From Rubellimicrobium sp. (GTDB lineage: Bacteria; Pseudomonadota; Alphaproteobacteria; Rhodobacterales; Rhodobacteraceae): DNA of 64,000 bases. The position numbers were made by a program, and so were the translations under genes. The stretch covers positions 124,001 to 188,000 of the forward strand of contig JADYZU010000020.1 of the NCBI GenBank assembly GCA_020852925.1, in the 5' to 3' direction. Shown here piece by piece: positions 21,375 through 30,751 of the stretch. The notes beneath the pieces were generated by a model. The model was given only the letters and a program-made list of their open reading frames with translations, ran no database searches and was not told where the DNA came from. The number at the start of each line of letters is the position of its first letter. Positions within the stretch are counted from its first letter, which is position 1.

Positions 21375-22463
21375 TCAGGCCCGGTGCGCGTCGCGCGGCA
21401 GGCCCGAGAGCACTTCGGGCCCGTCCTCCTGGAGGATCACCACCTCTTCGAGGCGCACGCCGAAGCGGCCGGGCAGATAGATGCCGGGTTCGATCGAGAA
21501 GACCATGCCGGTTTCCAGAATGGTCTGCGAGGTATCGGTGATCCAGGGCGGCTCGTGCCCCTCAAGGCCCATGCCGTGGCCGGTGCGATGGACGAAATAT
21601 TCGCCATAACCCGCGGCCTCGATCACCGAACGGGCGGCACGGTCCACCTCGCAGGCGCGCACGCCGGGACGGGCGGCGGCCAGCGCGGCCTGCACCGCGG
21701 CCTCGACCGTGGCATGGACCCGGTCATAGTCGGCGGGGGGCGTGCCGACCACCGCCATGCGGGTGATGTCGGACGAGAAATTTCCCTTGCGCGCGCCAAG
21801 GTCGATGACCACGGCATCGCCGTCGCGGATCACCGTCTCTCCGGTGGAGTGATGCGGGTAGGAGCCGTTCGCCCCGGCGCCGACGATGGTGAAGAGCGCG
21901 CTTGCGCCGTTGTCCTTGAAGACCTGGATGGCGATCGCCGCCAGTTCGCGTTCGGTCATGCCGGGCCGGATCGCGGCAAGGACCGCGCGCACCGCCGCAT
22001 CGTCGATGGCGGCGTTCATGCGCAACTCGTCCTGTTCGCCCGCGTCCTTGCGCAGCCGCAGCGCGCCCAGCGTATCCTGGGCGAGGGCGTGGCCGGCCTG
22101 CGGCAGCGCGTCGAGGAGCAGGAGGGCGAAATCGGCGCGCATGGTTTCGTCCACGGCGACCTTGCGGGCGGTGGTGGCGCGCAGATCGGCCAGCGCCTGC
22201 GCCAGCGCTTCCCCGGGCCCGTCGGCATCGGCCCAGGTCCACATCGGCAGGTCCGCGCGCGCGCGCGAGTCGGCCGCGTTCAGCGCCGGCATGAGAAAGC
22301 CTGCGCCATCCGCGGTGACGAGGAGAAGGCAGGGCCGTTCGTCGGGATGGGGAAAGAAGCCCGCCAGCCAGAGCATGTTCGGCCCCGGCCCGAGGGCGAG
22401 AAGATCGGTTCCGGTTTCCTGCATGCGGGCGCGCAGGGCGGCAAGGCGGGTCTGGTCTGACAT
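21375..22463 (-). CDS. M24-family aminopeptidase (Xaa-Pro aminopeptidase/creatinase fold)
   Basis: 362-residue pita-bread metalloenzyme. It has an N-terminal creatinase-like domain (about 1-130) and a C-terminal M24 domain. The five metal ligands are visible: Asp in VVIDLGARKG, Asp in SSDITRM, His in HRTGHGMGLEGHE, Glu in VFSIEPGIY and Glu in VRLEEVV. It probably removes N-terminal residues before proline or cleaves a small amide substrate. It is on the same strand as hyuBA but separated by a repeat-containing gap of about 150 bp. The exact substrate is unknown. Confidence 0.88.
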   Translation of the reverse strand: MSDQTRLAALRARMQETGTDLLALGPGPNMLWLAGFFPHPDERPCLLLVTADGAGFLMPALNAADSRARADLPMWTWADADGPGEALAQALADLRATTARKVAVDETMRADFALLLLDALPQAGHALAQDTLGALRLRKDAGEQDELRMNAAIDDAAVRAVLAAIRPGMTERELAAIAIQVFKDNGASALFTIVGAGANGSYPHHSTGETVIRDGDAVVIDLGARKGNFSSDITRMAVVGTPPADYDRVHATVEAAVQAALAAARPGVRACEVDRAARSVIEAAGYGEYFVHRTGHGMGLEGHEPPWITDTSQTILETGMVFSIEPGIYLPGRFGVRLEEVVILQEDGPEVLSGLPRDAHRA

Positions 22464-22483
22464 CGGGTTCCTCGGGTTTGCCG

Positions 22484-22545
22484 CGGGCCGGGGGCTTCGC
22501 GCCCCCGGACCCCCGCGGGGTATTTGGGCAAAGATGAAGGGGGTT
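22484..22545. repeat. Dispersed Rhodobacteraceae-type intergenic repeat, copy 1 (diverged)
   Basis: The stretch carries a GGGGGC...GCCCCC hairpin, then GGACCCCCGCGGGGTATTTGGGC and AAAGATGAA. It matches the core of the copies at 35.6 kb and 48.3 kb (…CCCCGGGATATTTGGGGACAGATGAA) with several changes. It lies between the 5' end of the M24 peptidase and the 3' end of hyuB. Confidence 0.65.
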
Positions 22546-22617
22546 CAGGTCTGGGGGCGGCCGGTCAGGGTGCGGGCGATAGCGCCCTGACCGGCCGTCA
22601 CGATGGTTCGTGCGGTG

Positions 22618-24270
22618 TCATCCCTCCCAGCCATAGACTTCGCGGGCGCGTTCGGGGGTGATGAGGCCGTTCTTCACGTCCATCGCCACCCGGTCGCGGG
22701 CGCGCTTGCGCGGGTCGCCATAGCCGCCGCCGTTGCCGGTGATGACGCGGATCACGTCGTCCGGTTTCGTGGCAAGGCCCGAGACGAAGGAATAGCGCCG
22801 CGGTTCTCCGGCGAGGGGGCGGAACTCGATCAGGTTCGAGGAACCCTCGTGCCCGCCGGCCATGGCCCAGGCCGGGAATTTCGACCGGGTGTAGCCTGCG
22901 GTGAGATAGCCGTTCTGCGCCCGCACGCGGTAGTCCATGACGATGCCGCGGCCGCCGATGAATTCGCCTTCGCCGCCCGGTGCGGTGTTCAGTTCCATCC
23001 GGTCGACCCAGACGCCGTTGCGGGCCTCGTTGATTTCGGCCGGGCAGTTGAAGGTTTCGCCGTGGAAGCCCGAGAACATCGCCGAATTGCCGTCGGCGCC
23101 GGGGCGGGCGCCCCAGCCGCCGATCTGCGGCTCGATGATGGTGTACTGGCGCCCGGTGTCGGGATGGGTGCCGCCGATGAAGGTTCCGCAGACCGAGGCG
23201 AAATGCCCCGAGGCGAGGCGGTCCGGCATGTGCGGGGCAAGGCAGCGCCACATCAGGTCATGCACGCGCAGTTCGATCTCGTAGTAGAAGCCGATCGGTG
23301 CCGGCTCGGCCGCGTCGAATACCGAGCCGGGTCGGGTCAGCAGCGTGATCGGCCGGAAGGATCCGCCGTTCGCCGGGGAATGCGGATCGGTCATGTTCTT
23401 GAAGATCATCTGCGCGGCGATCATCACCCCGTCGCGCACGCAGTTCACCGGGCCGGTGGACTGATCGGGGTTGTCGCGCAGGTCGACGATGAATTCGTCA
23501 TCGGTGATGGTGATCTTCACGTTGTAGATCGTGCCGTCATCCTGTTCTTCGGAGAGTTCGAACGTGCCCCGCGGCAGGCCTGCCATCGCGGCGCGGCTGG
23601 TCCTTTCGCCGTAGTCCATGAAGCTGCGCATGGCGCGCTGGAAGGTGGCGGTGCCGTATTTGCGCGCGAGTTCCTGAAGCCGGCGCGCCCCGATCCGGGC
23701 CGAGGCGATCGCGGCCCAGACATCGCCCTCGAGCACGTCGGGCATGCGGCTGTTCACCTTGATGATGTCCATGACCGGGCCGATCGGCGTGCCGCGGTCG
23801 ATGATCCGGATCGCCGGAAGGCGCAGCCCCTCCTGGAAGATCTCGGTGGCCTCGCCCGAGAGCGATCCGGGCGCCATGCCGCCCACATCGGAATTGTGGG
23901 CGATGTTCGCGGTCCAGGCGATCAGTGTCCCGTCCACGAACACCGGCATGACGATGATGATGTCGTTCAGATGGGTGACGCCGCCGTAATAGGGATCGTT
24001 GGTGGCAAAGACATCGCCCTCGTGGATGTCTTCGGGGCGGTGGCGGGCGATGATGACCTTGGCCGCCTTGTCGAGCACGCCGATGAAGGCGGGGATGCCG
24101 GCGCCGGAGCAGGCGTTCTCGCCGTCGGCATCAAGGATGCCGGTGCCCATGTCGAGCACCTCGTAGATGATCGAGGACATCGCCGTCTTGCGGAAGGCGG
24201 CGAACATCTCGTCCGCGGCGGCCTGAAGCGAGTTCTGGATGATTTCCTGGGTGATCGGATCGTTGTCCAT
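22618..24270 (-). CDS. hyuB: Hydantoinase B/oxoprolinase family protein
   Basis: 550-residue HyuB-type subunit that works with HyuA in ATP-dependent hydrolysis of cyclic amides (N-methylhydantoin, 5-oxoproline and similar). The start MDNDPITQEIIQNSLQAAADEM is characteristic. Later motifs are SSIIYEVLDMGTGI, DEGDVFATNDPYYGGVTHLNDI-like (here EGDVFATNDPYYGGVTHL), FTANIAHNSDVGG-like WTANIAHNSDVGGM, and the C-terminal GGGYGDPRKRARD. It follows hyuA by 9 bp. The true substrate is not evident. Confidence 0.9.
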   Translation of the reverse strand: MDNDPITQEIIQNSLQAAADEMFAAFRKTAMSSIIYEVLDMGTGILDADGENACSGAGIPAFIGVLDKAAKVIIARHRPEDIHEGDVFATNDPYYGGVTHLNDIIIVMPVFVDGTLIAWTANIAHNSDVGGMAPGSLSGEATEIFQEGLRLPAIRIIDRGTPIGPVMDIIKVNSRMPDVLEGDVWAAIASARIGARRLQELARKYGTATFQRAMRSFMDYGERTSRAAMAGLPRGTFELSEEQDDGTIYNVKITITDDEFIVDLRDNPDQSTGPVNCVRDGVMIAAQMIFKNMTDPHSPANGGSFRPITLLTRPGSVFDAAEPAPIGFYYEIELRVHDLMWRCLAPHMPDRLASGHFASVCGTFIGGTHPDTGRQYTIIEPQIGGWGARPGADGNSAMFSGFHGETFNCPAEINEARNGVWVDRMELNTAPGGEGEFIGGRGIVMDYRVRAQNGYLTAGYTRSKFPAWAMAGGHEGSSNLIEFRPLAGEPRRYSFVSGLATKPDDVIRVITGNGGGYGDPRKRARDRVAMDVKNGLITPERAREVYGWEG

Positions 24271-24279
24271 GACCGTCCC

Positions 24280-26334
24280 TCAGAGCGTGATGTGCAGGTT
24301 GCCGAACCCGTCCATGCGGGCGCGGTTTCCGGGGTGGATGACCGTTGTGGTGCCGGAATCCTCGACGATGGCGGGGCCGGCGAACTCCATGCCCGGGGTC
24401 AGGCGGGCGCCGTCGTAGATCGCGGCCTCGTGCACCCCCTCGAGGGCATAGTCCACCTTGCGCCGCCCCTTGAGCGCGGGCGAGGCGTCGGGCGGGCCTT
24501 CGGGCCGGGCGGTCATGGTCAGCTTGCCCACCTCGGCCGTGGCGATGAGGTGGAGGCCCACCATCTCGACCGGGGCGGACAGGCGGTAGGTATACTCGCG
24601 TTCGTAGGTGGTGTGGAAATCGGCGGCGATCCGTTCGAGCCCGGCATCGGTGACGGTTCCGGCAAGGGGCACCTCGACCGTGTGCTCCTGGTTCTGGTAG
24701 CGGAACTTGGCCAGCCGGGTCAGGCCGACCCGATCGGCCGGGATGCCCTCGGCGGCGAACTGGGCGCGGGCCTGGTCCTCGGCGGCGGCAAAGGCGGCCT
24801 CGATCCCGTCGGCGGCGCCCTTCTCGAGCGTGGCGAGGCGGGTCACGAAGTAGTCGCGCCGCAGGTCGGACATCATCATGCCCCAGGCGCTGAACACCGC
24901 GGCACCGGCGGGGACCACCACCTTCTTCACGCCCAGTTCCTGGCCAAGGGCGACCGCATGCATGGCACCGCCGCCGCCAAAGGCCACAAGGGTGAAGTCG
25001 CGCGGATCGTGGCCGCGGTTCAGGCTGACCAGCTTGAGCGCGTTCACCATGTTGTTGTTGGCGATGCGGATGACGCCGCGCGCGGCCTCGTCCGTCGAAA
25101 TGCCAAGACGCCGGCCAAGATCGCTCAGCGCCGCCTCGGTTGCGGCGATATCGGCCACCACCTCGCCCCCGCAGAAATAGTCGCGGTTGATGCGGCCAAG
25201 CCAGAGGTTGGCGTCGGTCGTCGTGGCACTGGTGCCGCCCCGGCCATAGGCGGCCGGGCCGGGGTTGGCGCCCGCCGATTGCGGACCCACGCGCAACTTG
25301 CCGAAATCATCGACCCACGCGATCGACCCGCCGCCGTTGCCGATCTCGACCAGATCGACCACGGGAACCATGATCGGATAGCCGGACGAACGCCCGTCGC
25401 GTTCGATCCAGTAATCGGTCATGATGCGGACCTGCCCGTTCTCGATCAGCGAGCAGTTCGCCGTCGTTCCGCCGATGTCGAGGGCGAGGACGTTCCTTTC
25501 GCCGATGAGCCGGCCAAGTTCGGCCGCCCCCCAGAACCCCGAGGCCGGGCCGGATTCCACCATGGTGATGGGCACGCGCGCGGTGGCGTCCAGGCTGTCC
25601 ACGCCGCAGTTCGACTGCATGATGTAGGGCGCGGAGCCAAGGCCGCGGCTTCTCAGCCCGGACTCGAGCCGGCGCAGGTAGCGTTCGGCGGCGGGCTGCA
25701 CATAGGCCGACAGGACCGCGGTATTGGTGCGTTCGTATTCGCGCCATTCGCGCGCGATCTGATGCGCCGCCACCGCCGAGACCCCGGGCCAGAGCCGGCG
25801 GATCTCCTCGAGGGCGGCGATTTCGTGCGCGGGGTTGGCATAGGCATGCAGGAAGGAGATGGCGACCGCCTCGACGCCTTCGGCCTGAAAATCGGCGACG
25901 ATCCCGGCAAGCGGCGCCAGGTCGAGGGGGGCCACCTCGTTGCCGTGGTAGTCCATCCGCCCCGGCAGTTCGCGGCGCAGGTGGCGCGGCACGAAGGGCT
26001 TGGGCTTTTCATAGGCGAGGTTGAAGAAATCCGGCCGGTTGCCGCGCGCGATCTCGAGGCTGTCGCGGAACCCCTCGGTGGTGACAAGGCCGACCTTCAC
26101 GCCCTTCCTTTCGGTCAGGGCGTTGATGACCACGGTGGTGCCATGGGCCAGGAAATCGACCGTCGCCGGGTCGATGCCGCCCTTGTCGAGAACATTGAGC
26201 ACTCCCTTCTCGAAATCCGGCGGCGTGGTGTCGGATTTCGCGGTGGTGATGCGGGTCGTGCCGTCGGGCAGGGTCTCGAAGGCGACGAGATCGGTGAAGG
26301 TGCCCCCGACATCGGTGGCGACACGCAGGGTCAT
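24280..26334 (-). CDS. hyuA: Hydantoinase A/oxoprolinase family protein
   Basis: 684-residue ATP-binding partner of HyuB. The ASKHA-type phosphate-binding N-terminus reads RVATDVGGTFTDLVAF. Further motifs are FLAHGTTVVINALTERKG, GLVTTEGFRD, the second phosphate loop NVLALDIGGTTANCSLI, and VAFGGGGAMHAVALGQELG. It is complete and of usual length for HyuA. Its ATG overlaps the stop of the GAF gene by 4 bp, so the operon order is regulator, GAF, hyuA, hyuB. Confidence 0.92.
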   Translation of the reverse strand: MTLRVATDVGGTFTDLVAFETLPDGTTRITTAKSDTTPPDFEKGVLNVLDKGGIDPATVDFLAHGTTVVINALTERKGVKVGLVTTEGFRDSLEIARGNRPDFFNLAYEKPKPFVPRHLRRELPGRMDYHGNEVAPLDLAPLAGIVADFQAEGVEAVAISFLHAYANPAHEIAALEEIRRLWPGVSAVAAHQIAREWREYERTNTAVLSAYVQPAAERYLRRLESGLRSRGLGSAPYIMQSNCGVDSLDATARVPITMVESGPASGFWGAAELGRLIGERNVLALDIGGTTANCSLIENGQVRIMTDYWIERDGRSSGYPIMVPVVDLVEIGNGGGSIAWVDDFGKLRVGPQSAGANPGPAAYGRGGTSATTTDANLWLGRINRDYFCGGEVVADIAATEAALSDLGRRLGISTDEAARGVIRIANNNMVNALKLVSLNRGHDPRDFTLVAFGGGGAMHAVALGQELGVKKVVVPAGAAVFSAWGMMMSDLRRDYFVTRLATLEKGAADGIEAAFAAAEDQARAQFAAEGIPADRVGLTRLAKFRYQNQEHTVEVPLAGTVTDAGLERIAADFHTTYEREYTYRLSAPVEMVGLHLIATAEVGKLTMTARPEGPPDASPALKGRRKVDYALEGVHEAAIYDGARLTPGMEFAGPAIVEDSGTTTVIHPGNRARMDGFGNLHITL

Positions 26335-26816
26335 TCGCGAGACTCCTTGGCGATCAGGCTGTGGAACATGAGAGCGGCCGCACCGGGCAGGCGCAGCGCC
26401 TCGGCATCGGCCAGGCGCGCGTCGGTCCAGTAACCGGCGGCATCAAGGCAGTTGATGGTGCCGATGACCTGACCGGCGATGATCACCGGCAGGTTCAGCA
26501 CCGATTCGCAGCCCAGGCTGCGGATCAGTTCGTGGTCGGGAAAGACTTCGGCGATTTCCTCGATGGTGTTGGCGACAAAGGACTCTCTGCTGCCGAATAC
26601 CTGATCGGACCAGCGCGTGGGGTTAATCGGCTTGCGCCCCGAGACCGGATAGGCCCCCGGCATGCTGGACCATTCGCGCCCGGCGCTGCCGTCCGAAGGG
26701 TCGAACACCATCACGGTGACAAGCCGGGCACCGGTCACCTCTGAGGCAAGGCGGCCCAGTGCCTCCATGGCGGCGGCGCCGTCGCCGGCGGCGATGGCGC
26801 GGGCAAGATCGGTCAT
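26331..26816 (-). CDS. GAF-domain protein in the hydantoinase operon
   Basis: 161 residues forming essentially one GAF domain (about 15-155) and nothing else. The pattern TGARLVTVMVFDPSDGSAGR, the central SRESFVANTIEEIAEVFPDHELI and the closing NLPVIIAGQVIGTINCLDAAGYWT are GAF-like. There is no kinase, HTH or cyclase domain. It is coupled by 4-bp overlaps to both the regulator upstream and hyuA downstream. A ligand-sensing or substrate-binding role is plausible, but this is inference; the substrate is unknown. Confidence 0.8.
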   Translation of the reverse strand: MTDLARAIAAGDGAAAMEALGRLASEVTGARLVTVMVFDPSDGSAGREWSSMPGAYPVSGRKPINPTRWSDQVFGSRESFVANTIEEIAEVFPDHELIRSLGCESVLNLPVIIAGQVIGTINCLDAAGYWTDARLADAEALRLPGAAALMFHSLIAKESRE

Positions 26817-27439
26817 GGCAGATCCCCTCCGGGCGCGTGGCCTTCGGTGCGCCGGGCATCGCCAAGGGCGTCCACCGTGCTGACGTGGAAATAGGTCGTG
26901 GTTCCGGTGGTGTGGTTCCAGGTGGAATGGACCTTGGTCGAGGGGAAGTGCAGCGAATCGCCGGCCTCGAGCACATGCGCCGTGCCGTCCAGATCGACGG
27001 TCAGCCCGCCCGACAGGATGAAGAACATCTCCTCGCCCTCATGCTCGACCGGGATCGAGCGGTGGCCCGGCGCCTCGTGGATCAGGACCGCGCGCAGCAC
27101 ATTGCCCGGAAAGACCGAGGACAGGCGCTCATACCCCATCTTCTCGGGCACGAGGCCCCAGACCGGACGCAGGCCGTGCCGGGTGGCGGTGCCGGGAATC
27201 GGCGGCTGCGACAGGAAGGCGGCCGGATCGAGGTCAAGCACCTTGGCCACCCGGTTGAGCGAAGTGATCGAGGGGGTGGCCAGGTCGCGCTCGATCTGGC
27301 TGATGAAGCCGGGAGTCAGCCCCGCAGCCTCGGCCACGTCGCGCAAGGTCAGGCCCAGGGCCTTGCGCCGGTCACGCAGCCTCTCGCCCAGCGACGGGAC
27401 ATACCCGGCATTGACGGCGGCAGACTGGGAAAATGGCAT
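26813..27439 (-). CDS. XRE-family regulator with C-terminal cupin domain
   Basis: 208 residues. An HTH_3 domain (about 16-72) contains LGERLRDRRKALGLTLRDVAEAAGLTPGFISQIER, and a cupin_2 sensor domain (about 125-195) contains the metal-binding pattern EHEGEEMFFILSG with HFPSTKVHSTWNH. It is the first gene of the regulator-GAF-hyuA-hyuB operon and probably controls it in response to a substrate or product. It is divergent from ilvD, with 168 bp between the starts. Confidence 0.9.
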   Translation of the reverse strand: MPFSQSAAVNAGYVPSLGERLRDRRKALGLTLRDVAEAAGLTPGFISQIERDLATPSITSLNRVAKVLDLDPAAFLSQPPIPGTATRHGLRPVWGLVPEKMGYERLSSVFPGNVLRAVLIHEAPGHRSIPVEHEGEEMFFILSGGLTVDLDGTAHVLEAGDSLHFPSTKVHSTWNHTTGTTTYFHVSTVDALGDARRTEGHAPGGDLP

Positions 27440-27453
27440 GGGAGCAACTCGCC

Positions 27454-27470
27454 TTTTAACTGCACTAAAA
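27454..27470. promoter_or_regulatory. Candidate operator of the XRE-cupin regulator
   Basis: An imperfect palindrome TTTTA-N7-TAAAA lies just downstream of the promoter at 27470-27498, before the regulator gene. It is AT-rich in a GC-rich surrounding. An autoregulatory site is a reasonable guess only. Confidence 0.3.
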
Positions 27471-27498
27471 CTCTAGACCGCTTCCGACCAAAGTGCAA
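27470..27498 (-). promoter_or_regulatory. Promoter of the regulator-GAF-hyuAB operon
   Basis: On the minus strand TTGCAC and TAGAGT are separated by 17 bp, ending about 30 bp before the regulator ATG. The spacing and -35 are good. It lies in the divergent gap shared with ilvD. Confidence 0.5.
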
Positions 27499-27607
27499 CC
27501 ATGGGTCGTGAGGCCGGCACCCGCCGGCGGTGCAAGAGGCATTGACCCCGCGCGCGACGGGTGCAAAGCCGGCTTTCGCATTCCCCCCGCCGAACGAGAG
27601 GTCCGCC

Positions 27608-29449
27608 ATGCCCGCCCACAGATCCCGCACCACCACTCATGGCCGCAACATGGCAGGCGCGCGCGGCCTGTGGCGCGCGACCGGCATGAAGGACGGCGAC
27701 TTTGGCAAGCCGATCATCGCCGTGGTCAACAGCTTTACCCAGTTCGTGCCAGGGCATGTGCATCTCAAGGACGTGGGTCAGCTTGTCGCGCGCGAGATCG
27801 AGGCGGCGGGCGGTGTCGCCAAGGAATTCAACACCATCGCCGTTGATGACGGCATCGCCATGGGCCATGACGGGATGCTCTATTCCCTGCCCTCGCGCGA
27901 GGTGATCGCCGATTCCGTCGAATACATGGTGAACGCGCATTGCGCCGATGCCATGGTCTGCATTTCGAACTGCGACAAGATCACGCCCGGCATGCTCATG
28001 GCGGCGATGCGGCTGAACATTCCGGCGATCTTTGTTTCCGGCGGGCCGATGGAGGCCGGCAAGGCCACGCTGCATGACGGACGCAAGGTGGTGATCGACC
28101 TTGTGGACGCCATGGTGGCCGCCGCCGATGACAGCATCAGCGATGCCGACCTGTCCGCGATCGAGGACAGCGCCTGCCCGACCTGCGGATCCTGTTCGGG
28201 CATGTTCACCGCCAATTCGATGAACTGCCTGACCGAGGCGCTGGGCCTGTCGCTGCCCGGAAACGGCACCACGCTGGCCACCCACAGTTTCCGGCGCGAC
28301 CTGTTCCTCGAGGCCGGGCGCCGCATCGTCGATCTGTGCCGGCGCCATTACGACCAGGGCGACGACAGCGTGCTGCCGCGCGCCATCGCCACGCGGGCCG
28401 CGTTCGAGAATGCCATGGCCCTCGACATCGCCATGGGCGGATCGACCAACACCGTGCTGCACATCCTGGCGGCCGCGCATGAGGGCGGGGTCGATTTCAC
28501 CATGGACGACATCGACGCGCTGTCGCGGCGTGTGCCCTGTCTGTGCAAGGTCGCGCCGAACGCCGCCGACGTGCATGTCGAGGACGTGCACCGCGCCGGC
28601 GGCATCATGGCGATCCTCGGCGAACTCGACCGGGCCGGGCTGCTCGACCGGTCCTGCGGCACGGTCCATGCGCCGACCCTGGGCGCCGCCATCGACCGAT
28701 GGGACATAGCCCGGTCGAACGATGCGGCGGCGCGCGAACTGTTCCTGGCCGCGCCGGGCGGGGTGAAGACGCAGGTGGCGTTCTCGCAATCGTCGCTGTG
28801 GCCCTCGCTCGATACCGACCGGGCAAAGGGGGTGATCCGTTCGGCGCGCACGCCCTTCACGCAGGACGGTGGCCTTGCCATCCTCAAGGGCAACATCGCG
28901 CTGGACGGCTGCATCGTGAAGACCGCCGGCGTGGACGAGAACATCCTTGTCTTTTCCGGCCCTGCGCGGGTCTATGAATCGCAGAATGCCGCGGTGGCGG
29001 GCATCCTCAACAACGACGTGAAGGCCGGCGACGTGGTGGTGATCCGCTACGAAGGGCCCAAGGGCGGGCCGGGGATGCAGGAAATGCTCTATCCGACCAG
29101 CTACCTGAAGTCCAAGGGCCTGGGCAAGGTCTGTGCCCTGCTGACGGACGGCCGGTTCTCGGGCGGGACATCGGGCCTGTCGATCGGCCACGCCAGCCCC
29201 GAGGCCGCGGCCGGCGGTGCGATCGGCCTCATTCGCGACGGCGACATCGTCGATATCGACATCCCCGGTCGTTCGATCTCGCTTCGGGTGCCCGAAGGCG
29301 AACTTGCCCGGCGCCGGGCCGAGCAGGACGCGCGGGGCTGGAAACCTGCGGCCCCGCGGTCGCGCAAGGTCAGTCAGGCGCTCAGGGCCTATGCGCTTCT
29401 GGCCTCGTCGGCGGACAAGGGCGCGGTGCGCGTCCTGCCGGTGGAATGA
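27608..29449 (+). CDS. ilvD: Dihydroxy-acid dehydratase
   Basis: Fe-S enzyme that dehydrates 2,3-dihydroxy-isovalerate and 2,3-dihydroxy-3-methylvalerate in branched-chain amino-acid synthesis. The product is 613 residues from the ATG at 27608 ([20 protein letters not shown]); the ORF track start at 27530 is upstream of the conserved N-terminus. Cluster and active-site motifs are [49 protein letters not shown] and [15 protein letters not shown]. The length fits the long IlvD type of proteobacteria. Confidence 0.96.
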   Translation: MPAHRSRTTTHGRNMAGARGLWRATGMKDGDFGKPIIAVVNSFTQFVPGHVHLKDVGQLVAREIEAAGGVAKEFNTIAVDDGIAMGHDGMLYSLPSREVIADSVEYMVNAHCADAMVCISNCDKITPGMLMAAMRLNIPAIFVSGGPMEAGKATLHDGRKVVIDLVDAMVAAADDSISDADLSAIEDSACPTCGSCSGMFTANSMNCLTEALGLSLPGNGTTLATHSFRRDLFLEAGRRIVDLCRRHYDQGDDSVLPRAIATRAAFENAMALDIAMGGSTNTVLHILAAAHEGGVDFTMDDIDALSRRVPCLCKVAPNAADVHVEDVHRAGGIMAILGELDRAGLLDRSCGTVHAPTLGAAIDRWDIARSNDAAARELFLAAPGGVKTQVAFSQSSLWPSLDTDRAKGVIRSARTPFTQDGGLAILKGNIALDGCIVKTAGVDENILVFSGPARVYESQNAAVAGILNNDVKAGDVVVIRYEGPKGGPGMQEMLYPTSYLKSKGLGKVCALLTDGRFSGGTSGLSIGHASPEAAAGGAIGLIRDGDIVDIDIPGRSISLRVPEGELARRRAEQDARGWKPAAPRSRKVSQALRAYALLASSADKGAVRVLPVE

Positions 29450-29509
29450 AAGGCGGCGCCCATGCACGGACCGCCCATGCCATCACGTTGAACAAGGTTC
29501 CTGTCTGCC

Positions 29510-30748
29510 ATGATGCGCTTGAACACGCTTCTTCCGGTGCTGATCGGCAGTTCGGTCATCATGCTGGTCAACTTCGGCATCCGGTCCTCGTTCGGCGTGT
29601 TCCAACTGCCGGTGGCAAGCGAGTTCGGCTGGCCCCGGGCCGAGTTCAGCATGGCCATCGCCATCCAGAACCTTGGCTGGGGTATCGGACAGCCGATCTT
29701 CGGCGCCATCGCCGACCGGTTCGGAGACAGGAAGGCGATCTTGCTGGGCGCACTGGCCTATGCGGGGGGCCTGCTCCTGTCGGCGGGGGCGACGCAGCCA
29801 TTCGCGCTTCAGGCCTACGAGATGATCGTCGGCTTCGGCATTGCCGGAACCGGGTTCGGGGTGCTTCTGGCCGTGGTCGGCCGCGCCGCACCCGAGGAAA
29901 GTCGAGCCCTGGCCCTGGCCGTGGCCAGTGCGGCGGGATCGGCGGGGCAGGTGCTTGGCCCGCCGGTGGCCGAGGGGCTTCTGGCGCTCATGCCGTGGCA
30001 GGGGGTGTTTGTCACCTTCGCCGGGATCGTCCTTGGCTCGATGCTGTTCCTGCCGCTGCTGCCCGCCCCGACGCGACAGGAACGGCAGGCTGTTGCCGAT
30101 GAGGGCATGGTCACGATCCTGCGCCGCGCCTTGCGCGATCCGTCCTATGCCATGATCTTCATGGGTTTCTTTTCCTGCGGCTATCAGCTTGCCTTCATCA
30201 CCGCGCATTTCCCGGCCTTCGTCACCGAATCCTGTTCCCCGATCGAGGCGGGATCGCTGCTGGCCAGTCTCGGGATCGGCTCCACCGGCGCACTCGGGGC
30301 GGTGGCGATCTCGGTCATCGGGGTGGCGAATGTGATCGGAACGCTGGGCATCACCGCGCTGGCGGCGTGGTGGCCGCGCAAGTTCGTCCTGGCCGGCATC
30401 TATGCGATGCGCACGGTCGTGGCGGCGTGGTTCATCCTGTCGCCGATGTCGCCGGCGACGGTGCTCCTGTTCTCGGCGCTGATGGGGGCGCTCTGGCTGC
30501 CCACGGTGCCGCTGACCTCGGGGCTGATCGCACATCTGTGGGGGCCGCGCTACATGGCCACACTCTATGGCCTGGTGTTCTTCAGCCATCAGCTTGGCGG
30601 ATTCCTGGGTGTCTGGCTGGGCGGGCGGCTTTATGACATGAACGGATCCTACCATCTGGTCTGGTGGGTCGGGATCGGCGTCGGCGCCTTCAGCGCGCTC
30701 ATCCACCTGCCGATCCGCGAAAACCGCGCCACCCCTGTGCCGGCCTGA
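29510..30748 (+). CDS. MFS transporter
   Basis: 412 residues and about 12 membrane segments. The first helix is followed by SSFGVFQLPVASEFGW, and the loop between helices 2 and 3 reads GAIADRFGDRKAILLG, the MFS signature (G-x-x-x-D-R-x-G-x-[RK]). It resembles the monocarboxylate/oxalate-formate type of MFS carriers. It starts 60 bp after ilvD on the same strand and may be co-transcribed. The substrate is unknown. Confidence 0.82.
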   Translation: MMRLNTLLPVLIGSSVIMLVNFGIRSSFGVFQLPVASEFGWPRAEFSMAIAIQNLGWGIGQPIFGAIADRFGDRKAILLGALAYAGGLLLSAGATQPFALQAYEMIVGFGIAGTGFGVLLAVVGRAAPEESRALALAVASAAGSAGQVLGPPVAEGLLALMPWQGVFVTFAGIVLGSMLFLPLLPAPTRQERQAVADEGMVTILRRALRDPSYAMIFMGFFSCGYQLAFITAHFPAFVTESCSPIEAGSLLASLGIGSTGALGAVAISVIGVANVIGTLGITALAAWWPRKFVLAGIYAMRTVVAAWFILSPMSPATVLLFSALMGALWLPTVPLTSGLIAHLWGPRYMATLYGLVFFSHQLGGFLGVWLGGRLYDMNGSYHLVWWVGIGVGAFSALIHLPIRENRATPVPA

Positions 30749-30751
30749 GAC

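Noticed and set aside
22603-26433. 1276-codon plus-strand ORF
   Set aside because: It is antisense to hyuA and hyuB, both of which have recognisable family motifs. The product is His/Asp/Gly-rich without domain patterns.
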